Of a stretch of DNA of 64,000 bases, positions 27,962 to 38,289 are shown in pieces. The number at the start of each line of letters is the position of its first letter. Position 1 is the first letter of the stretch. Source of the stretch: Zygnema cylindricum (Eukaryota > Streptophyta > Zygnematophyceae > Zygnematales > Zygnemataceae); assembly GCA_037447655.1 (NCBI GenBank), contig JBBHKE010000657.1, positions 1 through 64,000 on the forward strand, in the 5' to 3' direction. The notes under the pieces are model-generated. The model worked only from the letters and a program-made list of their open reading frames with translations. It did no database searches and was not told the origin of the DNA. The translations under genes and the position numbers were made by a program.

Positions 27962-28751
27962 ATCTTGGGTGCCTATGTTTGATGGAACATGCTTCACTTA
28001 TTGGGCGTTTACAATGGAGGGATTGCTTTTCGAGAAGCACTTATGGGGAATTGTTGCGGGACAAGTGAGATGTCCGCCACCTGGCTTCGGAGGAGCTTAT
28101 TATGGAGAACCATATGAGGCTGCCCAGAATATCATCCGGAGTTCAGATGCAATGGAAGGTGAAGGGAAAAACCTTTCCGTGGATGGGGAAATAGGGGAGA
28201 AGGAAAAGGGACACCTATGGTGAGGGGAGCTAGGCTCTCAGCTATGTTACCACATGTAGGGATTAAAACTGAAGAAAAAGGCAAAAAAATATGGGAATAC
28301 AAAAACACTATAGCAAAACATCTCATACTTAGATATGTGTCTAAGTCGATAGCTATCACTCTTTTAAGTCTAACCAAGACTTCAGAGATATAGGAAGCAC
28401 TAAGTCAGATTTATAAGAGTGAGACTATTCAGAGGCAGCAATTAGTAAAACAGGAAATTGAGGCCTGTGTTTATAAAGGCGTAGCATGATAGAGTTTTGC
28501 AATGATATTGCTACATTATATATTGAGCTAGCTAGTGCGGGATATGTGGAATCTGAGGAGAGTAAGATTAATACACTACTTATGAAACTCCCAGATGAGT
28601 ACGAAAACATCATTTGTTGTATGCAGGCACTTGATGGTTCCTCATGGACTTGGAGCTTTACCATGGGGATAATTCTTGTGAGGGAAAGCACTTTGGAGCT
28701 TCGTAGGGGAAGGGACAGGGTCAATGCATTTTCAGCTGCTGGTGATTGGCG

Positions 28752-28870
28752 GAAGCGTGATGAGAGGAACGGCGGTGAAGAGCGGAAGCGTGATGAGAGG
28801 AACCGTGGTGACGAACGGAAGCGTGATGAGAGGAACGGTGGTGACGAACAGAAGCGTGATGAGAGGAAGA
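28752..28870 (+). repeat. 33-bp minisatellite inside gag, 4 units
   Basis: Four tandem 33-bp units (AAGCGTGATGAGAGGAAC core) encode KRDERNGG(D/E)E(R/Q) repeats, a highly charged linker just before the zinc knuckle. The unit length is a multiple of three. Confidence 0.9.
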
Positions 28871-29931
28871 AAGACAAAGGTAAACCTTATCGGAACTTTG
28901 GTGGAAAAAGAGAGAGAGGAAAAGACAGAGGAGCTTTGAAAAAAAGGGTTTGCATATTTTGTAGGGAACCGGGTCATTATATAGAGGAATGTCCTTGTTT
29001 GGAAAAACTTAGAAGTTGGAATGTGGATGAGGAGGACGAAGAGGAAGAGGAGAAAGAGGATGAAGAAAAATTGGAGCTTCTTCACATCGGTAGAATGGGG
29101 AAGAGAGAAAAGTACACAGAAATTGCTCGAAGGCAACAGTGTGCTTTTGGAGGTATAAGGGAAGTAAAGAGAGAAGAGGTACTTGAGGATGTCGAGGAGT
29201 GTAGAGTGTATGATTTAGAAATGAGAAAGTCAGATCTAGGATCCATAAGTGAAAACGGGAAAGATAAAATTAATGAGGATAATTTTATAGACAATAGGGA
29301 AACAGAAAACTGGTCGGAAAGGGAGACTTCAACGGATTCCGAGGAAAGGGGAGAAGTGAAACTCGAAGAGGTTTTAAAGGATAGGGGAGAAGAGAAATAT
29401 TTATTGGGATTAAAATAGAAAGTGATAGTGGAAAGAATTCCATGGGAGAGAGAGAGGGAAGTTCAGAAAATGGGGTAGTTATCATGGATAAGAATATGAG
29501 TACGGAAGATGTAGATCTTATGAGGAACTTTGTGGGGACTAGTGGTTTTTGGGAATATTTGGAGGTGGATGGATTTGACATCACTACTTGGTGTGATGTC
29601 CCTTGTGAAGATGTGCCTATAAAAGGGTTATCATCCAGGTATATGTTGCAGATTGGGGATGGGGCTGGTTGTTTAAATTTCAAGAGGGAAAGTGGATTTA
29701 GTGTGGATGGAAAAGAGAAGAGGTGGATAAAATCTTTTCTCGGATTTTCGATAAGTGGGATGCTAAATGAAATGTGTCATGCAATTATTTTTTTATTTCA
29801 TCTAATGCATTGTTTTAAATACGGGAGCATTTTTTTTAAGTTATATAAAAGGAAAAAGAAAAGAAAAAGGAAAAAGGGGAGGGAGTATTTTGTTTATTTT
29901 ATTTGTAAGACTTGAAAGGAAGTAGACTAGA

Positions 29932-29943
29932 AAATAAAGGGAG
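29932..29943 (+). promoter_or_regulatory. polypurine tract
   Basis: AAATAAAGGGAG immediately precedes the right LTR's TGTTGAT, the expected position for plus-strand priming. Confidence 0.85.
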
Positions 29944-31122
29944 TGTTGATATTTGGGTATTTTCTAGGTTTTTACTATATGGAAAAAGAGTAGAGGCAGT
30001 CTGCCTCTGACTCCCTTCTCCAAGCCCCCACACTTGTTGTAGTCACTTAAGGCTAGAGAGGGAGCTAGAGCCATGGCTGCCTAAGCTTTCCAGAGAGACA
30101 GGAATAGATAATAGGCATGTTTACCAAAAATATATTTGACGGACCAGGAATTGATCCTGGTCCTTGCCGTCCGTCAATTTGCATTAGCCGTTAGCTCTAG
30201 CCGTTAAGTCTAGGAAACATATTACGATATATTGGGTTGTATAAATATATAAATTGTTAAATGTAGATTAATTCAATTAACGGCGAATAGATACTAAGTG
30301 CATAGATACAGTTTGATTTAGTACGAAGTACGGTATGGGGACAGAACGGATACCGCGCATTTGTCTCGATAGCGAAACAAATACCGCGCGTCGAATTTCA
30401 GCGGCTAGGATTATAGCCGGTTTTGATCAGACACCCGCGATAGGCGCCGCGATCACGAAAAAGGCACTTTTGGCGTTTTACGGTCTTTGCCACGTCAGAT
30501 GACACGTGGCGTGATAACATTGGATTACGGGAATTCCGGAGATTACAGGAACTAATCCTGATTTGACAAGTGTCGAAATTTTTGCCATGTCGTACAATGG
30601 CCGTACAGAAAGTACACCGGCACCTGTACTTTTCTGTACGACACAGTAATTGTATTGGTGACGTACTTCAGTAGATAGAGTTTTAGAGGGGGAATAGGAC
30701 TTAGAAAATTTTGGGTAGGTAGCTGCCTCTCCCAGAGAGCACCCTGTATAAATGGCAAACTTTGGCCAGCCATAACTATCAATTTACTTTACCATTTTGA
30801 GTGATTCTTTTTGCTGCAAACTCAGGGGAGTCTAGGCTACACAGGGGTGTAGTTAGTCAGAGGTTTTGTCAACCAGAGTGGCTGCATTTCTAAGGGAAAG
30901 TCAAAGTGGGTGAATGTGTCCAAATCTCATATTCTAACTTTGCATTCTGTGGTGGAACTGGGCACACAGAAAGTGTTGTTTCACAGGGGTGAATCTATAT
31001 TGGGGTTTTGACTGTCAAGGGGTCAGTCATTTGGGTTTATATCAACTTGGAGTCGGCACTATCTAGATTAGCTTCTTTTGGATCTGCATACTCTGAGGGC
31101 CAATGGAGGTCTCAGAGTTTCA
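29944..31122 (+). repeat. right LTR (1179 bp)
   Basis: Colinear with the left LTR but with many substitutions and small indels, so the insertion is not recent. It ends GTTTCA followed by the ACGCT target duplication. Confidence 0.92.
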
Positions 31123-31392
31123 ACGCTCGACCAGGTTATGTCACGCTCCTAAATTGTTAGACGTTACCTGATACGCGTTTACGAAAATAAAAGTTGATAG
31201 TACAAAACCTTCATTTTTTTTCGATTTTTGCTTCCCCGACCGTAACCGATTTTTTTTTTTTTTTGAGAATCACCCGCTCGTATCCCCGCCCCCCCCAAAT
31301 TTGGCACCCAAATCCGTTACGGATCCGACGTAGGCGGTACAGTAACGGTGGGTTATGGTTTCCCTTAACCGTTTGCGACCTCTGATCCGTGG

Positions 31393-32737
31393 CTATCAGT
31401 TATTGGTGTTAATATATCGACATTTACAGGAAAAAATCTACCGATAGCGATATACCGATATTTTTCAGTGTCATTAAGTTTGGAGAATGGAATGAGGTGT
31501 ACGACAGCACAAGTTCAAATTACGGTTGAAGACTGGGGTGTTCCACTTTGCTTGAACACAAAGTATCCACGAAAACCCGGGAAATGTGTCCAACAAATTT
31601 GGACCGATTCTCGATTTTAGAGTGTCATCCTTGTGCAGGGGACATGCTAATCATCTCTATGTCGTTCCAATTTTAACGGATGTCCCGAAAGGCGATGGAA
31701 ATTGGGAAATTTACTTATAGTAACACCGCTTCAAAATTGCATAAACAAGTGTGGGACATAAAGTTAACAATTACATTGTAGAAATTTGTCCTAATGTTGA
31801 GGAAACTGTGCGGTTTCAATGCTAACCGTACGCAAATTTGTCGAGAAAATTGTACGAACGTTAAGATTTACCTAAAAAAATAGGGTAAATCTTCGATAAT
31901 GTAATGACTATCACTGTACAGGTTGAGAAACTACGGTACACTACAACGTGAATCGTAATTAGCGTAAATAAATAATTAGTGTAAAAATATAATTAGTGTT
32001 ATTAACTCTAATTTGGGGTTTTTCTCTTTCTCAAAAAAACAAGTTTTTCCCTAGATTATCCATAACTCTAATTTGGATTCCTTTCCGTAATAGCTATCAA
32101 CGCATAATATATTTAAAAAGTAGGTGTATATGTCAAAGTCCCTAAATTTGTCGCGTGGTCACCTACAGGTTTGCTAGTTGATTTATTTATTATACGTGTA
32201 CTAAAAGTATGTTGGTGTTGTATTTCGTTGAAACGCAAAATCGTCGGATTGAGACGTAAAGACGTCGGTTTGCATATTAATTTAATGAAGGAAATTTTAG
32301 GAAAAATGACATTAGTATATTAGTTTAGTAAGGGAAGATAGTTCGAGAAAAATTACATTATTTACCTCGTGAAATGCCTCAATGTGAGTATTAAACTTAG
32401 AAGTTTAGATGTTTGTAAATATTATTGTAGATATTGATGTTTAGCCAATTTGTTTTTGTGGACTTTGATTAGACATATCTCGGTGTTCATTAGAGCATTT
32501 TGTATGTAACTTTGTTTTTTGACTACACATGTTGTATTCTGCTCTCATATGTGATGACTTTCGGGTGTTTATTGCATTTGGTAGTGTTTTGTAAGTGTCG
32601 TTTGAAAGTGTCTCTTTGTAAGTGTCGTTTGAAAATGTCTCTTAGGAGTTTTTGCTTTGTGTTTTGTAAGGGCCAGTTTTACTACAACTGTACCCGTTGT
32701 ACCCACTACCACAAAACAACACGTTTGACTTGTTCCC
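31393..32737. other. intergenic with U6 pseudogene locus and MITE remnant
   Basis: 31473-31930 is a diverged duplicate of the U6 locus at about 50335-50820. At 31937 a left terminus of the CACCGC-type MITE family (CACTACAACGTGAATCG) starts, without a recognisable right end. 32560-32640 has two copies of GTAAGTGTCGTTTGAAA. Nothing else recognised. Confidence 0.5.
31594..31693 (-). pseudogene. U6 snRNA pseudogene
   Basis: The minus strand reads CTTTCGGGACATCCGTTAAA..., then AAGGATGACAC, colinear with U6 snRNA. It carries several substitutions in otherwise invariant parts (GATTAGCATGTCCCCTGCAC; AGAGATGATT instead of AGAGAAGATT) and lacks the terminal T6 run. The upstream GTCCCACA element is kept, so this arose by DNA duplication of the locus, not by retroposition of the RNA. 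Confidence 0.85.
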
Positions 32738-32766
32738 TCTTTGAATCGCCTCTTGAGTATAAACCT

Positions 32767-35700
32767 TAAATGGGGGGCAAGATAAATTAAAAGAGCACAT
32801 GGTAAACCATCTGAGTCTGGGGGTACAAAAGGGGTGGCATGACCAACACTGGAAAACAACAATAAAAAACAAAAAGAGCGACGAGAACACAAAAAAATGG
32901 AAGCAACAACAAGGAAAATAAAAGCACCTTTACTCAAAATGAAAAGCACGGCAACTCACAAAAACAAAACTACAAACCTCAACCCCAACCCTAACTCAAT
33001 TAAATATCTACGAATAACAACCCTATAAGTCCCCCCAGCCCGGGGGAGCACGATGAGGGAGTTCCAGAGCACGGCGACGATCCATAACCGCAACAGTCGA
33101 TCGGAGGAGAATAGAAGCCTGCACTCGCTGTAGAGCCACAGATAAGCGTTGACGGTAAAAAGAAGTAAGGACCGAAGGAGGAGGGCTCCCAGGTCCTCGA
33201 CGCTCGAAAGCACGACGAGCACAAGTACGGAGAAACTCGTCCAGTGCAACACCCAAGCAACCAAAGATCTCGACCGCCATCAGAATAAAGCCATCCATAG
33301 GGTCCCGGTGGGCATAATCACGCTCCTTCGCCTTAGCAGCGTCACGAGCTGCCACCCAAAGATGTCGAGCCGCCTGACCAACAACTGTAGCTGAAGTAGG
33401 GTTCGCCAGAACAATATCACCAAAAATGCGACAGGCACCATCAAGCAGAACAACATCGATCCGACGCGAGGGAATAATATGAGAAACCTCTCGACGCACA
33501 GAAAACCCCCCTTCTGAAGCGATAGTGGCAACGGTGTCTCGAATAGTGTCGTGCGCCTGGATCAAATCTCCCCTATGGGAGCAACGAAGCAAATGGACAC
33601 CATCGGCCCCCAAGACACGACCACATGCACAAACAAGGGAGCCAAGTAAAGGAGGATGGGGGAGGCCAAGGCGAAACCGAAGGGCGGTGGTGAACTGAGC
33701 TGGTGAGAATCGGAGAGTGGACAAAATAGGTGTGGCAAAAAGCCAAGACCCAGAATCAAGTCCGCCACAATAGAGAAGACGGGCACGAGAAGAATCGGAG
33801 GGAAGCGCCTTGAGAAGCTCGGATTTAATGGTGGCGACAACCCGATCGGAAATAGATTCCTGGACACGCTCAACAGATTTTGTAACAAGGGTCGAGAAAA
33901 TCGGCACATCCACAAGGGAATGGGGAGGAAGAGAACGTGACGCGTCCAATAGAGATCGTTGGAAGGCGAACACACCATCTGAAACTCGGGGGACTCGGGG
34001 GATAACAGTAGCTAGAACGGGGGTGTCCCCAGCCAAGAAACGGGAAACAAGAGTAGAGGCAATAAGAAACCAACTTCCCAAATAGGCAGCGGGAGCAACA
34101 CGAGGGGTCGATAACAGACCCAACCCCCCAGTTGAGACAGGGAGGGATGCCTGAATGCGAGCCGATGGCCCAGACTCGCGATCGAATGCCCGCGACCTAA
34201 CAAAGTGTGGAGGACTTCCATGAGGCCATCGTCAAAAGCCGAGAGAGAGGAGACAAATGTCGAGGTGGGAGGGGAAGTACGAGTGAGGTAAGAAGGGCGG
34301 TGGGGAAAACACCTGGTTAACATAGCAAAAGCAACTTGGGGATAGCGAAGGTGAGGAAGGTCGTCCACTTGAGCTAGATCTGTCTATAAAGCATCATCAA
34401 GGAATTGGGTCACGAAAAAATCCGAACCAAGGGGGCAACCTAGCACACGAATGCCATCGCAGGGAGAAGGGGTTTGAAAACCAGGAGGGGTAGTAAACGA
34501 AAGTGGAATATCCTAAGGAGACCAAATAACACACTTCGACGGCTGAACTGAAAGGTGTTATTTTTAGAAAGCTTTAGTCCTCTCTATGCCTCAGCTGTGA
34601 GGGAGAGAGAACTGTTCAGGACTTCAGTTATTTTTGGTTGAGTTCGGTTCAGTACTTACCAAAATTACTGTGACAATGAAGTTGGGAGTTCACGGTTCAT
34701 TCACACTTGGGACACGCGTCGTCACTTGAGAGAAATGCATGAGTATGTCCTCCGTGGACGTACGGAAATTCGGCAAGACCAGGGGAATTTGTGAAGTCAA
34801 TTCTACGGTGCCAAATCCTCTAATCGGACGGTTGACAGCCGCCGCCAACAAATATGACGAGGCGTGACTAGATCTCTATCACTTTACGTTGTCTGAACTT
34901 CGGTGTAAATCTTTGGTAGAACAGAATTTTGTCTGTAGTGAATTAGTTGTTTAGTGTTAAGAATGTGGTTTATGACATACCTTCAGTACACAGGTATACT
35001 CACAGTATTTGTTGTGTTAGAATGTTATATTTACGGCTGGAATGCCTCCGTACAGCTTAGTGTAGTTTCAGTGTATAGAAGTAGGACTTAGTGAATTTGA
35101 TTCATTAGGAACAAATGATATGAAAACTGTACACTCAGTTTTATGTAATTTCATTTCTGTATATCTCACAGATCTGAAAGCTAAATTAATTGAAATTTTG
35201 TGTGTGAATTTCTTTGTATGTTATATACACTGTGCCAAATTTTCAGGACCATTGGAGCGTTTTTTCGAAAGTTATAGTCTGTCAAAGTTGCTGTTCAGCC
35301 GTCGATATTTGTGGAAGCTTCCTCTTTTGATTTGTTATACGATGACTACTGCTGCATCTTCTTCATCTTCAGTGCCAGCAGTTGTCTCAGAACAACAAAA
35401 GGTTAAGTTTGGCTACACGTTCCCTGAAAAAATCATATGCTAACACGACTTGTTCTCTCGGCCCAATAATGTGCGTATCATCTGCGACCGAAGGGAAAAG
35501 GCAAGAAGGGAAGGCAGCGCCGCGGAGGCACGAAGGGCCCGGTAATGGGCAAGGGCGAATAAAGGTCCGCCGAGAGGGTCACCTTGGCGAGTGCAACTAG
35601 CAAAGGAGAAAGGAATAAGACCACCATCGGCCGAGAAGGAAAGGCTGCTTGTCAAAGAATAGAAAGCCCTCACAAAGGGGAATAATTGGACAATCGGAGA

Positions 35701-36105
35701 TTGAACCGCCATAAGCTCTGAAAAAATCACGTTCTGATCCACCGTATTAAATTTGTAACCACCGTATTAGAAACGTCGACTTGAAGGACCAACCAATCCA
35801 GATGTACATCCAACAAAGCCCGAATCCCGTGGACCACGGCCTCACAACCCCCTCTCGTGGCCACTCCAAACTGATGAGGAGAGAAATAATCATGGAAAGA
35901 TGGTTGGAGCTGGAGACATATCGCACGAGCCACCAATCTATATAAAACCTCTCCCACGGCGATAGGGCGAATCCCACCATTAGGTTTGGCGACTGCCACA
36001 AGACGGGACGCCGTGAGAAGATCACAAATCCGAGGGGGAACATCCCCACTAGCAATAAGGGAACATACTCGAAAAAACACATCGAACCCCCGAGCACCAG
36101 ATTCA
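32767..36105 (-). mobile_element. R2-like LINE copy, 5'-truncated, split by a solo LTR
   Basis: Two blocks of one minus-strand element. 35403-36105 carries the N-terminal part of the reverse transcriptase (RLVAVAKPNGGIRPIAVGEVLYRL, WLVLQVDVSNT, TRQGDPLGGPLFALAH). 32767-34550 carries the rest (LSVQPSKCVIW to FRLGLPHPPLLG, CACGRVLGADGVHLLRC, RRIDVVLLDGA, AKAKERDYAHRDPMDGF). Frameshifts are present near 35.5 and 35.75 kb. The 3' end keeps the GATGGTTTACCAT hairpin. Flanks match the uninserted repeat at 63.06-63.1 kb (CTCTTGAGTAGAAAC then AGTAAG), which defines the insertion point. Confidence 0.87.
34556..35397. mobile_element. solo LTR inside the LINE
   Basis: 842 bp beginning TGTTATTTTTAG and ending GAACAACA, flanked by an exact 5-bp duplication AAAGG (34551-34555 and 35398-35402). 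Joining the flanks restores the LINE frame (AKLNL next to SVQPSKC). Read on the plus strand its end encodes MTTAASSSSSVPAVVSEQ, a Copia Gag-like start. Left by recombination between two LTRs. Confidence 0.87.
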
Positions 36106-37330
36106 GTAAGTGTTTTTTTGGGTGTTCTTGGTGAACTGATTGTTGACACATACTAGCGTCGCTGTAGCGGTGCTCATTTTTTGCTTGGGGTCACGGTTCC
36201 TTTACTAAGGATTTTTGCTCTCGACGACCCAATTTGTACCCCAGAAGCCATTCCCTAAGATGAATGTAGGTATGCAGGACCTTCTGTTGATGTACGAAAA
36301 GTGTACCGCTCGATACGCGGAATTGTGGTAATATCCACACTAAAAGTATATAAAATTGGACCCGTTCGCGTAACGTCTCAGCTAGTGGTACAGTGGTTAC
36401 TACATTCACAATTAAAGTGAAAGGTCCCAGGTTCAATTCATGGCCGGCTCATCAATCCCTTTATTGGGAACGTCATTCTATCCCTCGATTCTAGGAGTCT
36501 TAACACCTTCGTCCTTTATTCAAACTGTAGAACTCACACAACCGGCTCAAACACATCCCATTTACTTTCTATTCAAATGTTAGAGCTCACACACCTCTCT
36601 CAAACTCATCCTCATCTCAGTATGTCTCAGGACATGGTTTCATCTTAATTGGACACATTGGACCCTGTGACAAACACCTTGATTCAAATAGCGCAATTTC
36701 ATAGATTTTGTAAAATTTGGTGCATGTTTTTTGATCTGCCAAAGAAGATTCCGGTCAAGTGTTAATAGATACAGACATCCAAAGCTTCTGCTTGATAAAA
36801 CCTATGGAATTATAATAGGGAAATCATATATGAAAAGAATACTGCAGTTACTAACCACATTAATGAACATTATTTGTTCGTTCATACGTCACATGTAGTG
36901 TGAATGATAAATAGTGAAAATAACCTGTATGTAAAAGGCGCCCCCCCCAATATTCTACTTCTAATGATCAGGAAAAAAAAACTGTCGTCAAAAGCAAGTG
37001 TTGTCAATTTTTAGCGCAATAATCAAAAATTTTTCTTTCAGTATTCACTTTCTGTCTTTTTCTCTACGAATTTTTTCATTACCGTCGTTAAAATTTGTAG
37101 CATTTGTAATACTATATTTTCAGAGTTCCGAGTATGTGTAGTATTGTTCTGTGCATCAAGATGTTGGAATTCCTGCGATTGCCATATTTTACTCATATTT
37201 TAATAACCCTTAAACTTACAAAAAATGATGTGAAAAAAATGAAGTGAAAATACTAATGTCACACAACTATTTGCACATGTTATCCACAACTCCAGGGCGG
37301 TTTGGCATAGGCTTCTCATGCCTATGGACA
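36106..37330. repeat. unclassified repeat, second copy at 63.03-64.0 kb
   Basis: Colinear with 63092-64000: CGGGTGTTCTTGGTGAAC, TGTTGACACATACTA, GACGACCCAATTTGTACCC and so on through GGCGGTTTGGCA. Together with the 32738-32766 flank it is one repeat copy opened by the LINE. The class is unknown; it has no clear ORF. Differences from the other copy include the 221-bp SINE-like insertion. Confidence 0.75.
36284..36504 (+). mobile_element. SINE-like insertion with tRNA-related A and B boxes
   Basis: Present here and absent from the homologous repeat at 63.27 kb, where GCAGGACCTTCGTCC is uninterrupted. It is flanked by the 5-bp duplication ACCTT (36279-36283 and 36505-36509). The centre (about 36375-36451) is tRNA-like: an A-box-like TAGTGGTACAGTGG, an anticodon-arm-like TTCAC...GTGAA, and a B box GGTTCAATTCA, most like tRNA-Val. 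The tRNA-like part lies about 90 bp inside the insertion, so it is not a simple tRNA gene copy. Confidence 0.7.
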
Positions 37331-38289
37331 CTTATCTTGACGAATGTTTTGCGACATGGTTGTCGACATCTTTGTTTTATTTAAAAAATATAATATGTCT
37401 ATTTTTACGGGTCGTAATAATGTATTTTATATTTATCTCGTCTCACCTTTGGCTTGACATAATTATCGTTTAGTGTTTCGGGGTAGTTTTTTAATGTGAC
37501 TTATGCAGAGCCAATCCCATTATAACACTTGGTGTCACAGCACACGGTGGCCATTTGGCATATTTGGAAGGCATTACTGCGAGTCAAATTTGGTGAGTAT
37601 TCATGGTCTTTGGTGAGTATTCATGGTCTTTGTATAACCTCCTTACATACCTCTTGTTTTTTCCCGTAATGATAAACCCTTTGAACAAACTAGTGTTATT
37701 TGTTTCTCTAGGAAGAGTGCAGATCACATCTCCACCAATTTATGGAAGAAATTGCACTAAATTGTGGAAAGAATTCTTTAGATGTTCAAAATATTCCACT
37801 TTCTCAACACCTTACTATACTGAAGTTTTTCTTTATTCAACGATTCTTTATTCAACGATTTTAACCAGGTAAGGTATTTTTGCAGGAAAGTTGTTGGTTT
37901 GGTCTAATCCTTTTTATGTTTGAACCCATAACCTGTTGCTGAGTATGTTTTATTGTAGGCACAAATGTATAATTTGCGGGCGATTGGTCTTTTTCCCTAA
38001 TGTTAAGATAAGGCCATGGGTTTTTAGATAGTTGAAATGTATTTTTGGATGGAGGAATCTTGTGTGTGTGTGTGTGTGTGTTTAACATGTTTTTTTGGGT
38101 AAGTAAGTTGTTAACATTTGTTTTACTGGGAAGTGTGTGGCAAAAAAAAAAACATGTGGAGAAAGCATGTGGTCAAGCTTATTGTTGAAGAATTTTTTGG
38201 GTTTGTCGTTAAATTTTTCTTCGGGAAAGTTGGGAACAGGTGGGCACGACATACTATGCAATCTCTTTCTTATTCTAAAATCATGCCCT
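37331..38289. other. intergenic, nothing recognised
   Basis: AT-rich. It includes a 20-bp direct duplication TGGTGAGTATTCATGGTCTT at 37591-37630 and a (TG)n run at 38060-38080. No gene recognised. Confidence 0.4.

Larger units (their letters stand above)
27927..29418 (+). pseudogene. Copia-type Gag, interrupted
   Basis: Starts at ATG 27927 inside the LTR and runs through the primer-binding site (QVMGPPSW). The gag core WVPMFDGTCFTYWAFTMEGL ends in a stop by 28223. The middle part survives only in broken frames (IWEYKNTIAKHLI...; EALSQIYKSETIQRQQLVKQE). It resumes in the open frame 28486-29418 (LLMKLPDEYENIICCMQALD, CCHC knuckle CIFCREPGHYIEEC, acidic tail). An 11-residue repeat (KRDERNGGEER type) occurs four times before the knuckle. 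Gag would package the element RNA into virus-like particles. With these stops the copy cannot make full Gag. Confidence 0.85.
26766..31122 (+). mobile_element. gag-only Copia-type LTR retrotransposon with half-tRNA PBS
   Basis: Two LTRs, 26766-27946 and 29944-31122 (TGTTGAT...GTTTCA), with an exact 5-bp target duplication ACGCT on each side. Each LTR has a TATAAAT box (about 27571 and 30746). The 2.0-kb interior starts with the primer-binding site GGTTATGGGCCCACC and ends with the purine tract AAATAAAGGGAG. It codes for a decayed Copia-type Gag (FDGTCFTYWAFTMEGLLFEK near the start; CCHC knuckle CIFCREPGHYIEEC) and a second unknown frame at 29442-29915. Protease, integrase, reverse transcriptase and RNase H are absent, so it must have moved using another element's enzymes. 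Family call: Copia-like from Gag; high confidence for the structure. Confidence 0.93.
26687..31384. mobile_element. hAT-type MITE split by an LTR retrotransposon
   Basis: Left half 26687-26765 (CAGAGGTCGCAAAAGTCAAA...) and right half 31123-31384 (...TTTGCGACCTCTG) are the two parts of one element of the CAGAGGTCGC family. The outer 8-bp duplication is ATCCGTGG (26679-26686 and 31385-31392). Removing the inserted 4.36-kb LTR element and one 5-bp duplication restores an element of about 336 bp. Confidence 0.92.

Noticed and set aside
26766-31122. Autonomous retrotransposon
   Set aside because: No protease, integrase, reverse transcriptase or RNase H motif in the 2-kb interior.
36375-36451. Functional tRNA-Val gene
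   Set aside because: A and B boxes are present, but the acceptor stem does not pair, position 33 is not T and the T-stem is imperfect. It sits inside an insertion with its own target duplication, so a SINE-like element fits better.
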